Shown: positions 23,611 through 35,837 of the stretch, one piece after another
How the letters are laid out: the number at the start of each line of letters is the position of its first letter
How positions within the stretch are numbered: the first letter of the stretch is position 1
The notes under the pieces: generated by a model
What the model was told of the DNA's origin: nothing
Seen by the model: only the letters and a program-made list of their open reading frames with translations
Databases searched by the model: none
From: Fremontodendron californicum
Taxonomy: Eukaryota > Streptophyta > Magnoliopsida > Malvales > Malvaceae
Direction: 5' to 3'
Assembly (NCBI GenBank): GCA_030761205.1
Contig: JAULJL010000002.1
Location: forward strand, 23,663,010 to 23,727,009
DNA: 64,000 nucleotides
Translations under genes and position numbers: made by a program

Positions 23611-25124
23611 GGGGAAGTCCAAGTTTTCCTGATTTCTGCACTGTTAGCTAAATGCAATGATGAGAATGACATGCTTTGCAAATGCTTGTATGTTTCTTAA
23701 GAATAAATGCAATCAAATGATTGTGTCGTGATTTCTAATCCATGGTTTCTTTGAGGACAGATTATCCGACTTCATGACGGAGTCTTCAATTGTTCACTGA
23801 TGCCCTACTTAAAGAACCCTTTACTCAAGATAATTTGTCAAACAGTCCCAGTTTCTGAATTCACTGACATTCACAAATTTATGACTTCATGACGGAGTTT
23901 CCACCACGTTCACTGTTTTCTTTTCTTGGTGAACTTTCCAAACCTTTCCCAAGATTTAAATCTATTCCTTAGTAATACTTTGAAATCCTTTTTATTTAAG
24001 ATTTTTTATTACTAATCATCATTCAATTTAATAACAACCATAATGCATATCAAAAATGTATGAAAGAAAATATGAATCAAGCAAGAATTGTCATGAAAGG
24101 GATAAGAAGAATTTATTGCAATAAATGTTTTAAAATAGTAAAAATAAATATCAAGGATATAAGAAATAAATGTAAGGTTATAGGTTGTAGATGCCCCGGA
24201 TGTAGAATATCTTCGACCTTTCCCTTTTCAAACCATCTGAAATTTCTCTTGAACGAGAAATTTAGTTGGGTAACCTCTTAGCTTCCGTAGTTACGTCAGA
24301 CTGAGTTGTTCCCCTTCCGTCTGATTGTCAGATACTTTCTCCTCCTTTACACGGAGCATTGATTCGAACTTTGATTTAGTACCTGAGCCGCCCTTTGCGG
24401 GTTTTCAACTCAAGAGTCCGTTATTCGGTATTAAGTCGCCCTTTGCGGGTTTTCGGCTTAAACCTCTCCTTTTACATTCTTTTTTCATTTTCATTTTTTT
24501 GTTTTGTATTCTACCATGCATCTGAGAATTCTAAATGCTTCCGAGGTAAAAATATCAGTTCAAAAGAGGTGATGAATTCTGAGAATAACCTTTCAAATTA
24601 AATATCCATGCTTGATCAAAATGGGCTTTTAAAGCATGTAATGTAGGCCAAGGTTTAGGTTTTTAAAGAAAGGATAAAATAGGCCCAAAGTGTGTTTAAG
24701 GGTAATTAGATTAAGGATCATATTCTGAGGACAATTCATTCTTGAGACATTTGTTCCTTTTTGGACTTTCTTTTTATTTTTATTTTTATTTGTTTTTTGC
24801 TTTGTTGGCTTTCATTTGCCACATTTTTCGATGGCTTTCTTTTTGCCATGATTTTTTTGATTATTTTTTCTCGCACTTGCCCTCCAGTTGTAGAGGGTGA
24901 TCCTTGATCAAGGTTTAAAGAAAGAAATAATTCCTAAGGCTCAAAGGGTTGACTAAGGATAATTTCTTTTTAGTGAAAAGAATATGAAAGATGGCCATTC
25001 ATCATATCAAGCATGAATATTTTCTTTGAAAAACCATTCATAGGGGAGATAGATATATAGAATTTCCATTTTTACACTTGGAATCATTCGAATTTCCTTG
25101 TGCACAGCATCACACATTTTTCTT

Positions 25125-26764
25125 TTAAGCATAATACTTCTTCAGTTCATCAGCATTCACGGGATTTCTGAAATCCTCCCCGTCCATTCTAGTTAAAATC
25201 AATGCTCCTCCAGAAAAAGCTCTTTTTACCACATAGGGTCCTTCCCAATTCGGAGCCCATTTTCCCCTCGGGTCCTTCACTATAGGGAGAATTTTTCTCA
25301 GTACCAACTCCCCCTCTCGGAATTGTTTGGGACGAACCTTCTTGTTGTGGGCTCGAATCATCCTTTTCTGATACAACTGCCCGTGACAAATTGCTTTCAA
25401 CCTTTTCTCCTCGATGAGATTCAACTGTTCATAATGAGCTCTAACTCATTCTGCTTCCTCTAGGCCAACTTCCATCAAAACCTGAAGTGTAGGGATCTCA
25501 ACTTCAATAGGTAGCACTGCTTCCATCCCGTATACCAAAGAAAACGGCGTTGCCCCTGTAGATGTGTGGACCGAAGTACGATATGCATGAAGAGCGAAAG
25601 GCAAGATCTCATGTCAATCTTTGTACACATTGGTTATCTTCTCAACAATCTTCTTGATGTTCTTGTTAGCTGCTTCTACTGCGCCATTCATCTTTGGACG
25701 GTAAGGTGCCGAATTATGATGTGTGATCTTGAATTGAGTACACACTTCTCTCATCATCTTATTGTTCAAATTGAGAGCATTATCCGAAATAATTCTTGCT
25801 GGCAACCCATAACGACATATGATTTCTTTCTTAATTTGAATCTGCATACCATCGACTTTGTTACATTCGCATAGGACGCAGCTTCTACCCACTTTGTGAA
25901 ATAATCTATGGCCACCAAGATGAAACGATATCCATTTGAAGCTTTCGGGGTAATAGGCCCGATCATATCCATTCCCCACATTGAAAAGGGCTATGGTGCA
26001 GTCATGACATGTAATGGCGATGGCAACACATGAATTTTATCTGCATATATCTGGTATTTATGGCACTTCCGGGAATAACTGATACAATCTCCTTCCATCG
26101 TCAACCAATAGTACCCTGCCCTCATAATCTGTTTAGCAAGCATGTGACCATTAGCATGAATGCCACATATCCCTTCATGGACTTCTTCTATAATTATCCG
26201 AGCTTCAGCAGGTCCGACACATCTCAACAAGACTTGGTCTTTTCCTTTGTTGTAGAGAATCTCACTGTCTAGAACAAAACCCATTGCTAGCCTTCTCAGA
26301 GTCCTCTTGTCATTCTCTGTTGCTTGTTCTGGATATTGTTGACTCTTGATGTACAGCAAGATGTCGTTATACCAAGGAAGGCCATATGCTTCTTCTTCAA
26401 TGCTCAGACAGTGGGCAGGAGACTCATATATACTCATCTTTATTGGCACGACTTCAACCCCTTCATTCACTTTAAACATTGATGACAAAGTAGCCAGAGC
26501 ATCTGCCATTCGGTTTTCTTCTCGAGGAAAGTAATTGAAATTCACTTCTTCAAACTCCTCCAATAAACTCAGTATGAGTTCTCAGTATCGGATTAGCTTT
26601 GTATCTCGGGTTTCCCATTCTCTTCGTAGCTGGTAAATCACTAAGGCTGAATCTCCGAAAACTTCCAATACTTTGATCTTTCTGTCCATCGCAGCACGAA
26701 GGCCCATAGTACATGCTTCATACTCGGCAGTATTGTTTGTACAATCAAAATCCACTCTAGCAGT
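25125..26764 (-). pseudogene. pol: O1 second RNase H (C-terminal part) and integrase
   Basis: Reading down from 26764, the frame completes the second RNase H: NTAEYEAC carries its Glu, FGDSALVIYQ an Asp, and MADALATL the final Asp. A TGA interrupts it near 26580. Integrase follows: a zinc-finger region with HEGICGIHANGH and C..C where the last Cys pair reads CHKYQ (second Cys lost), then the core Asp near 25968 (MWGMDMIGP), Asp near 25783 (RIISDNALN) and Glu near 25675 (NGAVEAANK). A frameshift lies between about 25875 and 25850, with stops at 25988, 25614 and 25445. The C-terminal end resembles gypsy integrase tails (GPYVVKRAFSGGALIL) and stops at 25125. Confidence 0.9.
26760..26764. other. 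Target site duplication of N1, left copy
   Basis: GCAGT directly before N1's TGTCGC end, repeated at 46026-46030 directly after its other end. It marks the integration point inside O1's second RNase H. Confidence 0.93.
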
Positions 26765-29700
26765 TGTCGCAACCTAAAAAATAACGAGTCTCATCGCAAG
26801 ACCTTATTATTCGTTAAGCGTGACATTAAAAGAAACCGAGGAAAAGTCGACTTAATTCCTCTAGCAAAATGAAGGTTTTGAAAATAACCTTAAAAAAGAC
26901 ATGGAGTCGCCACCAATCTTTTTTAGCTAGGTGTGATCGGCCACCTATCAAAACCGGTTTTATAAAATATTTTAAAAATTAATTAAAACATTTTAAAAAC
27001 CAATTTCAAGTCTGCGTTTTAAACTAGAGAAATCAAAAAGCGGGTTCGGGAGTAGGTTACGTGTGGGGAAGGATTAGCACCCCCACAACGCCCGTATAAA
27101 TAGGTACCTTATTAATCGTGTGTTATCTCAAGTCTCGGTAAAAATTGGTAGTATTTCAATTTAATTCCCAATTTAAAAAAAATAATTCCTTTTTTTTATT
27201 GAAAATGATCCGGAATTTATAAATTCAAAATTTTCCTATATTCCCCAACAAATGTGGCAAAATATAGAAATTTTTATTAGTTTTCGAAAAGTTTCCGAAT
27301 CATTCTCTTTTTTGAAAGAAAGATATTCCTTTATTAAAGATAATTGATGACATTCCCTCCAGCAAACCCGGTAGAGAACTCATGAATTATTTTAACTCGG
27401 GAATATCTTTATTTTTTATTGAAAAATCATTATCCTTTTGAAAACATTTTAAAAGATATAAATATGTGTATGCATGACATAAATAAAATGACATAGCAAA
27501 ATCTAAACAATATAATGCTTCCTAAATGATATGATATAATGTAAATGCCTTAGTATATTCTAAATGAAATGAAATAAATGCCTTAGCATATTCTAAATGA
27601 AATAAAATATCCTAAGTTATATGACATATTATAAATAAAATATCCAAATCATATAATAAACAATATAACATAACTCAAAATCATAACAATATCATAGAAA
27701 TTATCATAGCAAGAATCACATATTATATAAAATGCATGAATATGGAAAATGCAATGCATGAAATGTATTTTTTCCTTTAATTAAGGAAATCCGTATATCT
27801 AAAAAGATATCCGGCTACCTTAGGAAAATATGTCAAATTAAATATTCTAAAACCAAAATACTTTGTGATTGTTTGAAAACAATTTTGAAAAGCTTGAATT
27901 AAAAATAAAAACTGGGCTAAATCTTTTTTTTAAATGGCTCTAATTTCCTAAGTTTAAAAATCCGGACTTGACTACCCTTAACCCGGGACTTGAAAAAATA
28001 TTTTTAGAGTTTAAAAAGGCTTAGAAACTACCCTAAGTTAGTAGCTAACCCTCCTAATCAGCCCACTCTAAGTAACTTAACCAAAACAGAAAAATGATTT
28101 TTCTTTAAATTCAATTCTGACTTCACTGTCCAGTTTTAAGCCACGATTTTTTACCCTATTTTAAAAAATTCACAAAATTCTGGAAAAAATATTGGAGATT
28201 CAGCACATGTAAAACTACATGGGAAACAATCAGCTTAATTTTATGATCAAAGATGAATTCCCAGAAAAATCGGAGATGTACGAGTTTTGGGTGAAAAAAA
28301 AAACTGTTTTATCAAAACACATTTTTGCCTTTGATAAAATCATTTAAAAATCAAAGTAAAAATATTTGAAACTCATAAAATAGCTCACAAACAGTAGCTA
28401 GGACTTTTTGAAAGTTAGATAAAAACTGGCTAAGTAAAAAAAATCACAAAGGTAGAATAATCAATTTGACAAACTTAATTTTTCACAAGTGTGCTCAAGA
28501 GAGCATGACTTTGAACCATTAATTGGCTCAAGTCATTATTCAAGTGGCATGAACATGAAATGCATAAAACAATACAGCAAATATAATGCATGAAATGCAT
28601 GGATTTAAACCTAAATGTCATGAAAAAAATGCATGGCATTCATAAAGTGACCTAGACCTAAATGAACTTGCATGGCATTTGATGCAACCTAGACCTAAAA
28701 TGCATGAACATGCATGGCAAATAAACCTAGTTTAATAACTAAAATATGCATGGCATTTTCACAAACACAAAGCATGCTTAATCCAAAAACTCAATCAAAT
28801 ATCATGCAAATGCTAACCTATCAACTAACATGGCAAGAATGCACAAAAAAAATGCAAAAATTCCAAGAGGGCCGAATAGCATAATGTAACTAGCAAACAT
28901 GGCATTTTCACAAATACTTGGTATACTAGCATGGAAAACTAAATCAAATGACATGTAAATGCAAAAACCTACCAACTAACATGGCAAAAAATGCAACACA
29001 AAATGCAAAACACATGGAGTAGCCAAATGGCCTCAAGCTCCAACAAGCATGGCATTTTCACAAACACATGGTATACTAACATGCTCAACTAAAATATAAC
29101 ACTTAAATCATGCAAAAACCACACAAGCATTTTCACAAACACTTAATATACTAAATCTAAAACATGCTCAACTAAGATATAAAACTCAAATCATGCAAAG
29201 ACCACACAAGCATTTTCACAAACACTTGATACACTAAATCTAAAACATGCTCAAATTTAAACATCATGAAAACAGAAAATTGAAAATGCAAAAACATGAT
29301 ATTTAAAACATAAATGGCAACAAACAAAGAAACCAAATTAAAATATAACTCAAGAATATGAAGTAACATAACATTTAAAACATCAAAATCAAAGAAAATA
29401 ACATAAACAATATGATAAAATAAACCAAAACAGCAACATAAATAAATAATGTAGGCCATTTGGCCATGGTGAGTTCATTGTAAAAAAATGTAAAAAAATA
29501 TATTCAAGAAGGAGATAAAGGAAGAACTTGAAAAGAACAATAAATATCATTTATTTAAAATGGAAACTCACCAAATAGAAATCAAAATAGCAAAAACAAG
29601 AATAGAAAATCAAGAAAGTGCAAGAGTTGGTGCTCAAGAGCAACCTCAAGAAGCTATATTTCAAGCTTTATCTCTTCAAACTTTCCTTTCTTTTCTACAC

Positions 29701-31602
29701 TTTTCTTTTTTGCTTTCAACCAAGAAGAGAAAAACTAAGAAAAACTAAGAGAAATCAGTAAAATCAAAGTGTCCAAATGAAAATTCTGCACCTTCCCTTA
29801 ATGCTGGCAGAATTTTACCTCTCTCCTCCTCTAGGATGTTGTCATTTTGATTCAAACCAACTTCCATCCAAGGGCTAGTGATTCAAGGTGAAAAATCATG
29901 AAATTACCACCTTTAGATTAGCATCTCAGCTCTCTCAAATTACAGCTGTTCAAGAATAATGTTGACATATCTCTTGGCCTATGTGACTTAATGACCATGG
30001 CTTGATCAAAGAGAATCTCTAACTAACTCTGGATTTTTAGCCATTTGATTGAAAAATCAGAAGCTTCCTCCTTCCTTTAAGCCTGTGCAGGCCAGCACTT
30101 CTCTTTTCCAGTCCAAGTCTAATTTTTTGAAAGGCCCAAAGAAGCCCTTTTCGGTTGCTTGGGTGAAATGACCGTTTTGCCCCCCGGATGCAAATAAATA
30201 TCATACGGACTCCAAATTCAATTTTTCTTTTTTTAATACTTCCAAAATAATAAAATATTGAGTTCTGGAAGTTTTCAAAATTATCCGAGTCCGTTTACTA
30301 TTTATTTGGATTTTTTCTTCCAAAAATACCCTTCTATGCCCCTACATTTTACAATTTTTTAAACGAGCTCCAAATCAAGATGTTTCTTCACCAATCTCTT
30401 CAAAATAATAAAAAAGTGTGATCTGGAAGTTTTCATAATTTTTGGAGCTCATTTGGTATTTTTTCGGGATTTATCGGCTTGAATTACTGCATAGGAGGCC
30501 CGGGATTTGGCCATTTTGCAAACGAACTCCAAATCAAGATTTTATTTCGCCAATATCTTCCAAATAATTTAAAAATGAGATTTGCAAAATTTTAGAATTT
30601 TTTGAGTCCATTTGCTATTTTTTCGGGATTTATCTTTTTGAATTATTGCATAGGAGTCCCGGTATTTAGCCATATTGCAAACGAACTCCGAATCAAGATT
30701 TTCTTTCGCCAATATCTTCCAAATAATTTAAAAATGATATTTTCAAAAAATTTGGAGCTCATTTGCTATTTTTTCGGGATTTTCCTTTTTGAATTACTAT
30801 ATTAGAAGCCCGAGATTTGGCCATTTTGCAAACGAACTCCGAATCAAGATTTTCTTTTGCCAATCTCTTTCAAATGATTTAAGAATGAGATTGACAAATT
30901 TTTAGAATTTTTGGAGTCCATTTGCTATTTTTCCCAAATTTTCCAATTTTGCCCTTTTTCCCCTCGAAAACTCGGTTTTGCTCAAAACAAGTCCGATTTT
31001 CAGATTTTCTTCAAGCTGAGCCTTGGGATATGCTTTTTAATCATTCCTTATCCATTGGGGGCTTTGGTCTTACCCAGTCAAGCCATTTCTATGATTCTTC
31101 CCGATTTCACCGAAATCCACTAAAAACCCTAATTCTCGATTTTCTCCCGGATTGACTTTTCTTTCGGTTTTTCTTGCAAGTGACTTCTCCATTACCCGTA
31201 GTTAGTGCTTATCTTTCATTTGGAACCTTCAATTTTGACCAATTTGATTGTTTAAGCACTTTTCCCCAAATTTCTCGGATTAGGGTTTTCTTTCTATTGA
31301 ATCTCCAAATCCCAAATCCCAACTTCCGAACTCCATATCTTTCAATGTAGACCTCGGATTATCAAAATTATTTCGTCATTTTTCAATTGAACTTAAAATC
31401 TTGATTTTGAAAGTGGGTTGACTTTTTCAGTAGTTGACTTTCTGGGGTTGACTTTTTCAGGTTTGACTTTTTATGCTCGCCCTCTTAAACTAAGTCTCAG
31501 AGTACCACCTGCAGGATGAAAAAAGTCTTTTTGCACTCGGAAACATCAATATAGGAAGAAAACATACTTGTTTAGTGGTTCGGACAAAATTAGGTATCTA
31601 CA
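26765..31602 (-). repeat. 3' LTR of N1
   Basis: TGTCGCAACC to GGTATCTACA on the + strand, 4838 bp. Compared with the 5' LTR it lacks about 300 bp near 27640 (most of the 38-bp array and what follows) and one 159-bp unit. Confidence 0.92.
30440..30915. repeat. 159-bp tandem array in N1 3' LTR (4 units)
   Basis: Units begin near 30443, 30601, 30752 and 30910, one fewer than in the N1 5' LTR. Sequence type as in the O1 LTRs. Confidence 0.75.
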
Positions 31603-31617
31603 GCTGCCCCTCTTTGG
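31603..31617 (-). other. Polypurine tract of N1
   Basis: The minus strand reads CCAAAGAGGGGCAGC directly before the 3' LTR start TGTAGATACC. Confidence 0.88.
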
Positions 31618-31989
31618 CTATTGCTGAGAATCAGGAATCAGGCAAAGATAAACCAACACTAATTTTGTACGGTCAGTGAAATCACATGTGAAAGAAAGGG
31701 AAAGGGGTTTTCTTTTTCATTCTTCTATCATTTTTCATTTTTTTTCTTTTTCTATTTTTTCATTTTTCATTTTCTATTTTTTCATTTTTCCTTTTTTCTT
31801 TTTTTTTGTCTTTTTCATTTTTCATCTTTTTCATTTTTTTTAAAAACAGTAAATTGAAGATTTTGTCCTTAAATTGAATTCCCTGACTAAGCAAGGCTCG
31901 ACCCGTCTTAAGGAAACGAATTCGATTTGCAGGAAAGGAAATGACCTCGACGATGGTCTCGGGGCCTTAACCTGTCTTGTTCTCAGTTG
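31618..31989 (-). other. 3' end of N1 internal region
   Basis: Contains a long T-rich tract on the + strand (about 31700-31850; A-rich in element sense) and a block 'gattttgtccttaaattgaa' plus 'aaggctcgacccgtcttaagg' that recurs at the same place in O1 (22685-22750) and T1 (60610-60690). No coding region. Confidence 0.7.
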
Positions 31990-33430
31990 TGTTTAAAATT
32001 CTGGATATCTCCTCCAGAAGCTTCGGCTATCACCACCAAAGTCTTGGTCACTATAAAAATTCTGGGTATCACCTCCAGAAGCTTCAGCTATCACCACCGA
32101 AGACTTTCTACCTTTTCAAAGGATTTTAAAACTCTGGATATCTCCACCAGAGGCTTCAGCTATCACCACCGAAGACTTGTTCATAATAAAAAAAAGTACC
32201 TCGACGATGATCTCGGGGCTCGACTCGTCTTAAGGAAACGAATTCGATTTGCAAGAAAGGAAATGACCTCGACGATGGTCTCGGGGCCTTAACCTGTCTT
32301 GTTCTCAGCTGTGTTTAAAATTCTGGATATCTCCTCCAGAAGCTTCGGCTATCACCACCAAAGTCTTGCTCATTTTTAAAACTGTAAAAATTTTGGGTAT
32401 CACCTCCAGAAGCTTTAGCTATCACCACCAAAGACTTTTTACCTTTTCAAAGGATTTTAAAAACTCTGGATATCTCCACCAGAGGCTCCAGCTCGACTCG
32501 TCTTAAGGAAACGAATTCGATTATACCTGAAAGCTTTAAGAGGTGATGCAAATGCTTCATGATGCAAATGCAAATGTCTTTTGTTGATGCAAACGCTTCT
32601 TGATGTAGATGCAAATGACTTAGATTGGTGCAAATGTCTTTGATGCAAATGTAAATGACTTGATTTGATGCAAATTTTCTTGATGCAGATTCAACTAACT
32701 TAGATTGATACAAATGCTTCTTGATATAGATGCACATGTTGAATAAAATTCTGGATAACTCCTCCAAAAGAAGATTTCTCATTTTTCAAAATTATAAAAC
32801 CCTGGATATCTCCACCAGACGCTTCAGCTATCACCACCGAAGACTTGTTCACTTTTAAAACTGTAAAATTCTGGATATCCCCACCAGAAGCTTTGGCTAT
32901 CACCACCAAAGACTTGCTCATTGTAAACATCTGGGTAACTCCTTCAGAAGAAGATTTCTCATGTTTCAAAATTATAAAACCCTGGATATCTCCACCAAGG
33001 CTTCAGCTATCACCACCAAAGTCTTGCTCATTTTTAAAACTGTAAAATTCTAGATATCGCCACCAGAAGCTTTGAGAAATAATGCAGATGCACATGTCTT
33101 TTAACAAGGTGCTCATGCTTCATGGTGCAAATGCAAAATATTTCTTAATGCAAATGGCCTAGATTGATGCCCATGTTTCATGATGCAGATGCCCCTACTA
33201 ATTGTGTTCATGTAACTGGTTTATGAATGGTGTAACTACAATTACCACACAATAATGAAAATGCAATGATTCTAGAAATGATGCAATTGCTTGAGATGAC
33301 ACAAATATGAATTCCATGAAGAATGTAAATGTAAAGGTAAAATGCAGATGCTTGTGGAATAATGCCAATGCAAATACCCATGAATGATGCAAATGCTTAC
33401 CGACACTGTGCAGATGCAAAAGCTCGATAA
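31990..33430. repeat. Complex tandem repeat region in N1 3' non-coding DNA
   Basis: Two unit types alternate. The first contains 'ctggatatctccaccagaagc' plus 'ttcagctatcaccaccgaag' and occurs about a dozen times (near 32000, 32060, 32130, 32320, 32395, 32465, 32800, 32870, 32985 and others). The second is a shorter 'gatgcaaatgcttc' type (32530-32745 and 33080-33430). Neither is found in O1 or T1. Confidence 0.8.
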
Positions 33431-35837
33431 AGAGATGAGTGCTCATGAGTGATGCAAATATCCCCGGTTGTTTTTCTAGACTTTGGCTTAGCCTTTCAAA
33501 TTCATTTTTCCTCTTCAAATAAGAGTATATCTTCAATTCATTTTGGCTATTCTCTTTGCCCCAACAGTTTTCAAACTTTCATCAACAGAGATCTGAACCG
33601 GGTTCTATTTCTTCTTCTCATATCTAGAAGTCAAGACCTATCCTGGCAGTTCTACACCTTTGAGTTAGAAAAACCCTTGTCTCATGTCAACATCAAAATG
33701 GGTATTTCAAAAAAATCTCTTTATTTGTTTTCGCATTTTGAAAACTTCTGAACAAAGAATATTAACCCCACAATGTGTGATGTATAAATCTTTTGAAGAC
33801 TGATGATCATTGGTAGAAATTTCTCTAAGTATCAATCTGGGTTTTTTCAACTGGGATTGGCAAGGCTTGGTATAACAAGATTCTGTCTTTTCCAAGAAAA
33901 CTTCATGACAAAAATGTATATCCCTTCTAGGCTCACAAATGGAATAGGATTTATAAATCATGAATTCATTGAGAACCAACAAATTCAACATTTTTGTAGT
34001 TTCCATATCAAGGCATTTTGACAAGCGTCAAGATTGGCCGGGTTGTTTAGATCGGAAAGTTTAATATTGGAGGAAAAAATATTCAATTTTTGAAGACAAT
34101 CCTCTAAATGAGAATTGACAATTTTGGGAGGTTCAGGAATTTTTAAATGTTCCTCGATGACCACTTTTTCAAGATGACCTTCTCTTTTTGTGGTATCGGC
34201 ACTTTCATAGATGGCATCAAAAATTCCCATTCTACTCTAGACCGCCCGTTTTTGGGTTTTCGCCCTAGAGTCCCTTTTCTCTCCAATTTTTCTTTCTTTT
34301 TTTTTTTCGTTCTACCATACACTTGAGAATTCTAAATTCTTCCTTAGTGAAATGAGAATTCGATGAGATGGGATAAAATCTGAGGAAAAACCTTTCAAAT
34401 TAAATATTCATGCTTGATCAAAATGGACTTTTAAAGTACGTAATTTAGGCCATGGCTCAGGGTTCAGAAAGAAAGGATAAATAGGTCCAAAATATGTGTT
34501 TGAGGGTAATTAGATAAAGGATCCCTTCTTTGAGGAGGATTCTCTTTGAAGCATTTGTCCCTTCTTGGACATTTCTTTCCTTTTGACTTTGCTCTTTTTC
34601 TTCCTTGCTTTTGGCTTTCAATTTGCCATGTCTTTCACACATTTTTTTGCTTTCATTTTGCCCTATACTTTTTCAACGTAGTGAACCTGTCTTTATTCGG
34701 GGCTCCATTTGCTTTGCATCTGTCTTTGAGCTAGGACTCATTTCTCAACGATCTTTAAAAAGATCTTTCCTTGTATTTGCCCTCTTGTGTAGAGGGTGAT
34801 CCTTGATCAGGGTTCAAAGAAGAAAGAATTATTTTGGTTCAAAAGGGGTGACTATGGATAATTTCTTTTTATGCGAAAGGGATATGAAAGACGGCCATTT
34901 CTCATGTCAAGCACAAATATTCATATTGAAAAGCAATCCCCAGGAGAAATAGATATTCAGAATTTCATTTTGCACTTTGGAATTATCCGAATTCTCATAT
35001 GCATAATATCACAAATTTTCATTTTCTTTTTTCATCGCATACCCCAATGATTCCATGTGTTAGCCCATCCTTCTTCACCATGTATCCATCATTTCCACAT
35101 ATGATGCCCCAATTTGATTAACCATGAGAATTTTTATTAACGAGGAACATAGCAAGTCTAGGTCTATTTTGAAAAGGATGAATTTCCAATCTGAGTTCTT
35201 TTAAGAGACAAGGAAAATATGACCCAAAAACAGGTTTTCTCTGGGACAAGGAATAATCTAGTTTAATCCTTGTGCCCCAGGGTGTCAATCGTGAAGTGAT
35301 GTTTGGGTATTTGAAGTTTTATGATCATTGGGAAAGGTCATGAATGGTTTTAGCACAATCTTGACACACACCAAATTATCAAAATCTAGATTCTTGAAAG
35401 AATATCTCATTTGTTTGAATTTCAAGGAATTCGAAAAAAAATTCAAAAAGTTCGTTCCTTTGTTCATAGCCTAGACTAAGATCTACGTCTTTGCTTATTC
35501 TGTGATGACAATGGTTTTATGATGTCAAATCATTCATATTCCAGAAGCATTAAGTCTTTCAAGTGTTCTTGGTTTAAGAGATTTAGGCTTAGGAAAACCT
35601 AAAGAGAGGGGAGAAGGTATTGGGTCATTTGTAACACTGATCATCAATCTTCTTGAGACTATCCATTATTAAAAATTCCTTAATGCTTGTTTTTGCAAAT
35701 TCAAGTTATTGTTAAAACACAATAAACACAAAGCATTTAAAATTCAAAATCCATTTAATTCATGTAGATGTTAACATGAGACAAGTGCTTTCATCATGAC
35801 AGTCTATAGAACTACATGCGTCAAAAACCTAATATGG
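33431..35837 (-). other. 3' non-coding region of N1
   Basis: No coding region I can support. The part 34240-35030 is homologous to O1 24260-25120, ending about where O1's integrase stops. The segment 35040-35837 has no counterpart that I can see in O1 and lies where pol would be expected, so it spans the deletion that removed the enzymes. Confidence 0.65.

Larger units (their letters stand above)
22521..25124 (-). other. 3' non-coding region of O1
   Basis: About 2.6 kb between the integrase stop and the polypurine tract with no coding region I can support. It holds a T-rich tract (about 22610-22675 on the + strand), two tandem arrays, a duplicated 'gacttcatgacggagt' about 115 bp apart (near 23770 and 23884), a two-copy 'cgccctttgcgggtttt' block (24389-24460), and a stretch at 24880-25080 homologous to N1 34780-34980. 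Open frames on the + strand here follow repeat periods divisible by three. Confidence 0.75.

Noticed and set aside
24060..24281. 73-codon + strand open frame with several cysteines resembling a zinc finger
   Set aside because: It is antisense to O1 in its 3' non-coding region, the Cys spacing fits no finger I know, and nothing comparable is kept in N1.
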